Source: Planctomycetota bacterium (lineage in GTDB: Bacteria; Planctomycetota; Planctomycetia; Gemmatales; Gemmataceae). Taken from it: a DNA stretch of 37,871 bases. The notes under the pieces were generated by a model. The model was given only the letters and a program-made list of their open reading frames with translations, was not told the DNA's origin and searched no databases. Location: assembly GCA_016195405.1 (NCBI GenBank), contig JACPZP010000134.1:1-37871 (forward strand), given 5' to 3'. Made by a program: the position numbers and the translations under genes. This document shows, piece by piece, positions 32,968 through 37,871 of the stretch (positions within the stretch are counted from its first letter, which is position 1; every line of letters starts with the position of its first letter).

Positions 32968-34602
32968 TCACTTTTTGTCGCGTAGCGCCCACAGCTTGTT
33001 TTCGGTCATCACGTAGAGCGTGTTGCCGACGGCCACCGGCGTGGCGCGGATGCGGCCGTCCATGTCGTTCTCGGCGAGGATCTTCTTCTCCTTACCGTGG
33101 GCAAAGACAAAGAGGGTGCTGGCGTCGGTGCCAAGGTAGATCTTGCTGTCCGCCAAATATGGGCTCGACCAGATCGCTCCTTTGGTGTTGTGCGTCCAGT
33201 AGGGCTTGCCGGTCTTGGCGTCGAGACAGTGCACATAGCCGCCCAATTCCGCCGCATAGCATAGATCGTCCTTGACCGCGCAACTCGACATCGTGCGGCC
33301 AAAGTAGTAATTGCGGGCCAGCTTCTTGCGATCCTCTTTGGTTGTGTAGCCGCCGTAGTGCCAGACCATGGCCGAATCCGGGTTGGGCTTGGTCTTGGGA
33401 GGCCAGACGCTTTTGTCGGTGACCAGTTCCGGCGAGACGTCGCCGCGTTTCTTCATGTCGATGCACCACAGATGGCCGACGCCCGTCTCGTGCTCGGGGT
33501 CCTGGCCGACGCCGATATAGACCTTGTCGTCATAGATCACCGGCGTGGCGATAAAGTCGCTGCGCGTGCCCTTGCCTTGAAGCGCGTACTCCGCGTCTTT
33601 GGGGTTGCAGTCGAATTTCCACAATAGCTTGCCGTCGAGGTCGAACGAATAAATCCAGCCGTCGCCGCCGGGGAAGACGACCTGCGGCTGACCATCGACT
33701 TCGCCGTAGGCTGGGTTGGACCATTGGCCGTGCTGAATCAATTCGCCGCGATTGACCAGGCGCTTGAAGAACGCTTCCTGGTCGGCGTCGCCCTTTGGGA
33801 CCTCGGTGAGCTTGATCGTGGGCCAGTTGTTTTGCCAGACGACTTCGCCGTCTGTTTTCTTCACCTTGATAAAGCTCGGCGCTTTCGGCGAGGGAACGTT
33901 GATGTGGCCCTCGTCGACCCCGTTGGAGGTCGTCAGCCAGACGTAATCGCCCACGATCAAAGGCGAGCAGTCGGCGATATTGTGCGGAAAGACGCCGAGC
34001 TTGCCAATCATATCGAGCTTCCAATGGATCTTGCCGGCGTTATCGGCGCAGATCAGCTCGCAGCGGTTGGAGACGAAGTAGAGACGATCGCCTTCGACGG
34101 CCGGCGTGGAACAGATTCCTTCGAGCGGCCAGTCCTGCACGCGGCCCGCAGCCAACTTCGGGAATGCGATCTGCCACAGGAAATCGCCCTTGGCCTGGTC
34201 GAACGCCATCAAGACGCCGAGGTCGATCGGCCTGCCGTCTTTATCGAGCCATTTCTTGTCCCGCGGCTTTTGGTTGTTGGTGCCGATGAAGACTTTGCCG
34301 CCGGCGACGATCGGGCCGCCATAGGCTTTGGAGCCGAGATCAGCCGACCAGACGATGTACTCCTTGTTCAAATTGCCGTCGTCATCGGACCACTTGACAG
34401 GCAGTCCCTTGGCGCCGGCGCTGACCATGTTGCGCGAAGGCGAGCCGCCGTACATAGTCCATTCGTCCTTGGACGATTTGCTCTGGCCGCCGCCCTGGGT
34501 TGCCGGCAAGCCGGAGAAGCCGATGTAACCGAATAGGATCGCCAAGGTCGCCAAAGGAACGGCGGCGATGAGCCAACGCTTGAGGTGGGGACAACATTGC
34601 AT
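32968..34602 (-). CDS. Membrane-anchored PQQ-like beta-propeller protein (copy 3, divergent)
   Basis: The 544-residue protein begins MQCCPHLKRWLIAAVPLATL, with one membrane segment (about 9-30), and lacks the helical region between anchor and propeller present in copies 1 and 2. The propeller starts WTMYGGSPSRNMVS and continues KAYGGPIVAGGKVFIGTNNQ, GDFLWQIAFPKLAAG, DNAGKIHWKLDMIGK, DGEVVWQNNWP and LDAKTGKPYWTHNTKG. These match copies 1 and 2 blade by blade but with insertions, for example LTEVPKGDADQEAFFKR and WPPKTKPNPDSAM. It is an older paralogue of the same group. No catalytic motif was found. Confidence 0.88.
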   Translation of the reverse strand: MQCCPHLKRWLIAAVPLATLAILFGYIGFSGLPATQGGGQSKSSKDEWTMYGGSPSRNMVSAGAKGLPVKWSDDDGNLNKEYIVWSADLGSKAYGGPIVAGGKVFIGTNNQKPRDKKWLDKDGRPIDLGVLMAFDQAKGDFLWQIAFPKLAAGRVQDWPLEGICSTPAVEGDRLYFVSNRCELICADNAGKIHWKLDMIGKLGVFPHNIADCSPLIVGDYVWLTTSNGVDEGHINVPSPKAPSFIKVKKTDGEVVWQNNWPTIKLTEVPKGDADQEAFFKRLVNRGELIQHGQWSNPAYGEVDGQPQVVFPGGDGWIYSFDLDGKLLWKFDCNPKDAEYALQGKGTRSDFIATPVIYDDKVYIGVGQDPEHETGVGHLWCIDMKKRGDVSPELVTDKSVWPPKTKPNPDSAMVWHYGGYTTKEDRKKLARNYYFGRTMSSCAVKDDLCYAAELGGYVHCLDAKTGKPYWTHNTKGAIWSSPYLADSKIYLGTDASTLFVFAHGKEKKILAENDMDGRIRATPVAVGNTLYVMTENKLWALRDKK

Positions 34603-34603
34603 G

Positions 34604-34924
34604 TCAGGGAATCTCCACGTAATCGCCTGGTTGGATAGTTGTAAGCGCGGCTTGAGCGGCCGGCACGAGCGGCAACAAGTCCTTCAGCTTGTTGCTCGTT
34701 GCTTTCAACACAATGACACCGACAACAAACTTGGCAAGGTTCTGCTGGAAACGAATGCTCTGGTCAACCGTTAGCAACACATCGAATTTGGCGGCGCTCA
34801 TCAGTTGCAGCAATGCGCTGTTCCTCTTTCCCGCCCATCCCATTTTCTGAACTGTGCGCACCTGATGGCCAGATAATGACTTTCCGAGAGGCCGCGGCAC
34901 ACACTCATCAAGCAGAATAAGCAT
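34604..34924 (-). CDS. DUF5615 PIN-like toxin
   Basis: The 106-residue protein begins MLILLDECVPRPLGKSLSG, the DUF5615 form of the PIN-like nuclease start, with the acidic pair Asp6-Glu7. It continues QKMGWAGKRNSALLQLM and FDVLLTVDQSIRFQQNL, where the Asp in LTVDQ is the next conserved acidic residue. Such proteins are the presumed RNase toxins of pairs with DUF433 antitoxins. Its first 17 bases overlap the end of the DUF433 gene. It ends one base before the start of propeller copy 3, so the pair lies tightly inside the propeller series. Confidence 0.88.
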   Translation of the reverse strand: MLILLDECVPRPLGKSLSGHQVRTVQKMGWAGKRNSALLQLMSAAKFDVLLTVDQSIRFQQNLAKFVVGVIVLKATSNKLKDLLPLVPAAQAALTTIQPGDYVEIP

Positions 34925-35150
34925 GTTCCAGCACCAAGTCTCTGGCCAATCGTAGTGCGTCGATAGCTTGTTTCCGCGTCACTGTCGGAAAATGGTCGAG
35001 GAATTCCTCCAAAGTGTCTTCTTCCAGGTAGTCGAAGAGAGTTTTTACGTGAACTCGCGTTCCGACGAACACGGGCGCTCCACCCATTATCTCGGGATCC
35101 GAGTGAACGACGGCTCTCGCTTCAGTTTTCTTGATTGATTTGGTGGCCAT
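34908..35150 (-). CDS. DUF433 antitoxin
   Basis: The 80-residue protein starts at ATG 35150, where AAAGGAG lies six bases upstream; an ATG at 35168 has no comparable support. After a basic leader (ATKSIKKTEARAV) the DUF433 core is clear: HSDPEIMGGAPVFVGTRVHV, then LFDYLEEDTLEEFLDHFPTV and RKQAIDALRLARDLV. DUF433 proteins carry a winged-helix-like DNA-binding domain and are the antitoxin and repressor of DUF5615 toxins; the toxin gene overlaps its 3' end. The 3' end of the large propeller gene lies 24 bases upstream. Confidence 0.9.
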   Translation of the reverse strand: MATKSIKKTEARAVVHSDPEIMGGAPVFVGTRVHVKTLFDYLEEDTLEEFLDHFPTVTRKQAIDALRLARDLVLEHAYSA

Positions 35151-35173
35151 GGCTTTCTCCTTTCCCATTCATT

Positions 35174-37447
35174 CTACTTCTTGTTCGGCGTGATCCGCAC
35201 GTTGTCGTAGAAGATATCGGTGCCGTTGCCGCCTTCGGGGATGCCGGTGACGTAACCGTAAAGCGCCGGGGCGCCTTCGGTGTTGGGCCGCGGATCGGTG
35301 ACCTCGATGGTCCAATCCGCCGGCTCGCTCTCACCCTTCTTCCAACATTTCCCGCGCGCGACACCGATGCCGTTGTTCGTTTCGACCGTGAGCTTCAAGT
35401 GATACCAAGTCCCCGACTCCCAAGCGAACGGCACGGTTCGATCCACGCGCGGCAGCGCATCCCACGAATTAAGCCGCAGCTTCTGGATGTTGCCCGCCAA
35501 AGAGAGCGTGTAGCGATTGGCGACGACGCCCATGTCCGGCAGATCGTTGCCGACTTTGCCGCCTTGTACGTCGCATTCGATGGTGTAGTCCTTGTACTGT
35601 GGCAAGCCGATATAGGCGTTCCCGCGGGCGACGAGGGGGCTGGCCTTGTCGGTCACCTTGGCGAGCACTTTGTTGCCGTCGGCAAGCTGCTTGACGACGA
35701 ACTTGCCCTGCGTATTGACCCAGCCGCCGGGAACCGCGCCGACGGGAATCTTCTCGAAGTCTTGACTGTATGGCAATAGCGGAGCCACGCGGACACGTGC
35801 CTTGGCGGTCAAGCCTGCGGCCTTGGCGACGACATAACCCTGCTGACTTGGCGGCATGGCATCCATCGTAAGCCTGCCGTCGGCGATCTTGCCCTTGAGC
35901 GCGGGGGGCGGACTTTTCGCGCCGGGGGGCAGCGGCGGTTCCGGCAGAGACCATTCAGCTTTGAGATCCTTGGCCGGCATGGGATTGCCGAATTCGTCGA
36001 AAAGGCGAAGCTCGAATTTGCCTGTCTCACCCGGATTTACGGTCACTTCCGCCGGCACGATTTGCAGATGCGCGGGCTTTTCGCCATGTCTCAACCCCTC
36101 TGTACCCTGTGGAATCTCGACGGACTTTCCTGACTTCTCGCCGACGCAATAGATCTCTTCGCTCGTGCTGAAGTAGAGGCGGCCGTTTGCGATAGCCGGA
36201 GTGCCATTGATCTCGACATCGGCGTTTCCCTTTAGCGGGAAGAAGGTCTGCTCGTCCAGCTCTTTGCATTTCTTCGCACCAGGCTGAAGAATCTTGAACT
36301 TGGAGCCGACTTCGCCGACATAGATCTTACCGTCGGCCAACACCGGCGAGCCGCGGGCGTTGATGCCGTAGGAATAGCCCCAGATCTCTTTGCCTGTCTT
36401 GGCATCAAGGCAGTGGAGCCTGGCGACGTCATCGGGATAGTAGAGCCTGTCCCCGTCGAGGATCGGCGAAGCATAGCGCGGCTTGATGCCGTCGACCTTC
36501 CATACGACCTTCGGCTGGCCCTTTTCAATGTTGGCGGCGTCGAGGCAGACGATCCGACCCTGCAGGTTGGTGTCGAAGTTCTCTTCGCCGTGACCGATGA
36601 AAACGTGATTGCCTTGCACCACGGGCGCGCTGTTGATCATGGTCGTGCCAAGTTGATAGCTCCATGCTTTTTCACCGGTGTTGACCTTAAGGGCATAGAC
36701 GCCGCCGTCGGCCCCGCCGGTGATCAAGAGCTTTTGACCGTTGATGACCGCTACCACCGGGACGCAATAATAGGTGTCCTTCGGCTGGCCGGCGGGGTCG
36801 GCCCACCAGATCACGTTGCCGTCATTCTTGTCGAACGCCACCCAGCGATTGCCTCCTTTGCCCTGGTCGCCCCAACTGGAATTGAGCATGCCGATGATGA
36901 CGAGGTCATCGACGACCGTCGGACTGCAAATGCGGCCGCCATAGCCGGAGATGCGGCCAAATTCCTCGGTCAGCGAGCGTTGCCAAACGATCTTGCCGTT
37001 TTTGTCGAAGCAAAACAACAGCCCCTGGGTGCCGTGAGCGTAGATGCGTTCGGTCTTCGGATCGGCGGCGAGGTTGGTCCAACCCAACCGCGCGCTGACG
37101 ATGTCAGTGTGCCAAACGTTGAACTTGTGTTCCCACAGCACCTTGCCGTTGTCGGCGTCCAGGCACATGACGCGTTCCTGCTCGGTGGCGCCTTCGCCGA
37201 CGCTGTTGATGATGTAGACGCGGCCGTTCATTATGAGCGGGGTGGAGCGACAGCCGTACGGGGCTTTCCAGATGAGATTGCAATCGGGTTGGCTGGGATC
37301 GAGCTGCAGCTTGCTAGGCAGGCCGGAGTCGGGCGAGACGCCGGTTTGCAATGGACCGCGCCAGTGAGTCCAATCGCCCGCGTCCGCAATGCCGCACGCC
37401 AGACCGATGATTGCGCAGACCGCCGACAAGGTTTTGGACAATCGCAT
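35174..37447 (-). CDS. Exported multidomain PQQ-like propeller protein with C-terminal LamG-like domain
   Basis: The 757-residue product starts at ATG 37447 (MRLSKTLSAVCAIIGLACGI), with GGAG five bases upstream, and has a cleavable signal ending near ADAGD. The propeller (about 25-450) opens DWTHWRGPLQTGVSPDSGLP and has blades such as CLDADNGKVLWEHKF, AFDKNDGNVIWWADP, ALKVNTGEKAWSYQL and CLDAKTGKEIWGYSY. An Ig-like or invasin-like segment follows (about 470-570, VTVNPGETGKFELRLFDEFG). The C-terminal part (about 575-757, YSQDFEKIPVGAVPGGWVN to GTDIFYDNVRI) resembles LamG/concanavalin-type carbohydrate-binding folds. This suggests binding of polysaccharide or glycan outside the cell; catalytic activity is not evident. 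Confidence 0.87.
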   Translation of the reverse strand: MRLSKTLSAVCAIIGLACGIADAGDWTHWRGPLQTGVSPDSGLPSKLQLDPSQPDCNLIWKAPYGCRSTPLIMNGRVYIINSVGEGATEQERVMCLDADNGKVLWEHKFNVWHTDIVSARLGWTNLAADPKTERIYAHGTQGLLFCFDKNGKIVWQRSLTEEFGRISGYGGRICSPTVVDDLVIIGMLNSSWGDQGKGGNRWVAFDKNDGNVIWWADPAGQPKDTYYCVPVVAVINGQKLLITGGADGGVYALKVNTGEKAWSYQLGTTMINSAPVVQGNHVFIGHGEENFDTNLQGRIVCLDAANIEKGQPKVVWKVDGIKPRYASPILDGDRLYYPDDVARLHCLDAKTGKEIWGYSYGINARGSPVLADGKIYVGEVGSKFKILQPGAKKCKELDEQTFFPLKGNADVEINGTPAIANGRLYFSTSEEIYCVGEKSGKSVEIPQGTEGLRHGEKPAHLQIVPAEVTVNPGETGKFELRLFDEFGNPMPAKDLKAEWSLPEPPLPPGAKSPPPALKGKIADGRLTMDAMPPSQQGYVVAKAAGLTAKARVRVAPLLPYSQDFEKIPVGAVPGGWVNTQGKFVVKQLADGNKVLAKVTDKASPLVARGNAYIGLPQYKDYTIECDVQGGKVGNDLPDMGVVANRYTLSLAGNIQKLRLNSWDALPRVDRTVPFAWESGTWYHLKLTVETNNGIGVARGKCWKKGESEPADWTIEVTDPRPNTEGAPALYGYVTGIPEGGNGTDIFYDNVRITPNKK

Positions 37448-37476
37448 ATCGACTCCGTGAAATAATCCCATTAGCG

Positions 37477-37871
37477 CTAAACGACGCGGCGCTTGACGCG
37501 ATTTGCCTTCATTTCAAAACGCGGCAGCGAACCTTGCGGCAGCAGCGTGACTTCGGCGCGAAACAACAATTCATCGCGGATGGCGGCGGCGATGCGTTGC
37601 GCGAGCGTGTCCGCAACGCCGCAAAAGGCGACGGGTTCCACTTCCACGCGGAGTTCCGCGAGCGGCGACGCCGTGTCAATCTCGACGCGATACTCGGCGA
37701 CTTCGGCAAAGCGGCGCAGCACCCCTTCGAGGGCGGCGGGATAGAGGTTGTTGCCGCGGATCGGAATCATGTCGTCCGTTCGGCCGAGGATGCCGCCTTC
37801 CAAGCGCAGGAAATTCCGGCCGCACGGGCATGGCTTCGAATCAACCCGAACCAGGTCGCCGGTGCGGTAGC
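37477..37871 (-). CDS. Phenylacetate-CoA ligase-like protein, C-terminal fragment
   Basis: The frame is open from the window edge (first complete codon at 37869) to TAG 37477-37479. It reads YRTGDLVRVDSKPCPCGRN, then GGILGRTDDMIPIRGNNLYP and LPRFEMKANRVKRRVV. This is the end of the adenylation core plus the AMP-binding C-terminal domain of PaaK-type ligases, including the hinge (GRTDDM) and the RGxNxxP loop. PaaK makes aryl- or acyl-CoA from the free acid, ATP and CoA. The rest lies outside the window. The large propeller gene starts 29 bases downstream on the same strand. The stop codon is inside a CGTTTAGC repeat word. Confidence 0.88.
   Translation of the reverse strand, partial: YRTGDLVRVDSKPCPCGRNFLRLEGGILGRTDDMIPIRGNNLYPAALEGVLRRFAEVAEYRVEIDTASPLAELRVEVEPVAFCGVADTLAQRIAAAIRDELLFRAEVTLLPQGSLPRFEMKANRVKRRVV

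Noticed and set aside
36413..37465. Plus-strand open frame (350 codons) opposite the large propeller gene
   Set aside because: Antisense shadow in high-GC DNA; no motifs.

Overview
The window reads as chromosomal DNA of a GC-rich member of the Planctomycetota, possibly Gemmatales-like; family rank is not certain from sequence alone. The grounds are a Tat-exported DUF1501 protein, five PQQ-like beta-propeller secreted or anchored proteins, a SpoIIE-type phosphatase next to an NtrC-type two-component pair, and many intergenic palindromic repeats. No rRNA, tRNA or CRISPR array was seen.

Layout. 1-66 is the start of an IS630-like transposase leaving the window. 252-4762 (+) holds a DUF1501 protein, an unknown protein, and a two-gene unit of a selenium-binding protein/methanethiol oxidase homologue and a Gfo/Idh/MocA oxidoreductase. 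4774-5957 (-) holds rpmA (ribosomal protein L27), enclosed by related small palindromes, and a secreted unknown protein. 6233-8191 (+) holds a YrdC-like/protein-arginine-phosphatase fusion, rpiB and a small membrane zinc-ribbon protein. 8262-13651 (-) holds an orphan Phd antitoxin, a PQQ-like propeller, dnaA with an AT-rich upstream region, a tandem-GNAT acetyltransferase and a creatininase-family amidohydrolase. 13655-18981 (-) is a signalling block: Cache-HAMP-SpoIIE phosphatase, sigma-54 activator and its HAMP histidine kinase. A large SurA/PpiD-like anchored protein (-) and topA (+) diverge at about 22.2-22.5 kb.

25.48-37.87 kb (all -) holds a secreted thioredoxin-like protein with a Cys/His/Gly tail and a 5' leader able to hide its ribosome-binding site. 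It then holds a LuxC-like acyl-CoA reductase (ALDH fold) and a LuxE-like AMP-forming ligase, separated by a toxin-antitoxin pair whose RelE gene is frameshifted. Next come three tandem PQQ-like propeller proteins, a DUF433/DUF5615 toxin-antitoxin pair, a 765-codon multidomain propeller protein and the 3' end of a phenylacetate-CoA ligase-like gene. The two ligases plus the reductase could activate a carboxylic acid and reduce it to an aldehyde; the role of the propellers beside them is unknown.

The points most worth following are the YrdC/arginine-phosphatase fusion whose YrdC half has lost its signature residues, a palindromic repeat inserted in frame in topA, the leader at 26062-26135, and the LuxC/LuxE-like pair in the propeller cluster. 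All family assignments are by eye from motifs; no database search was run.
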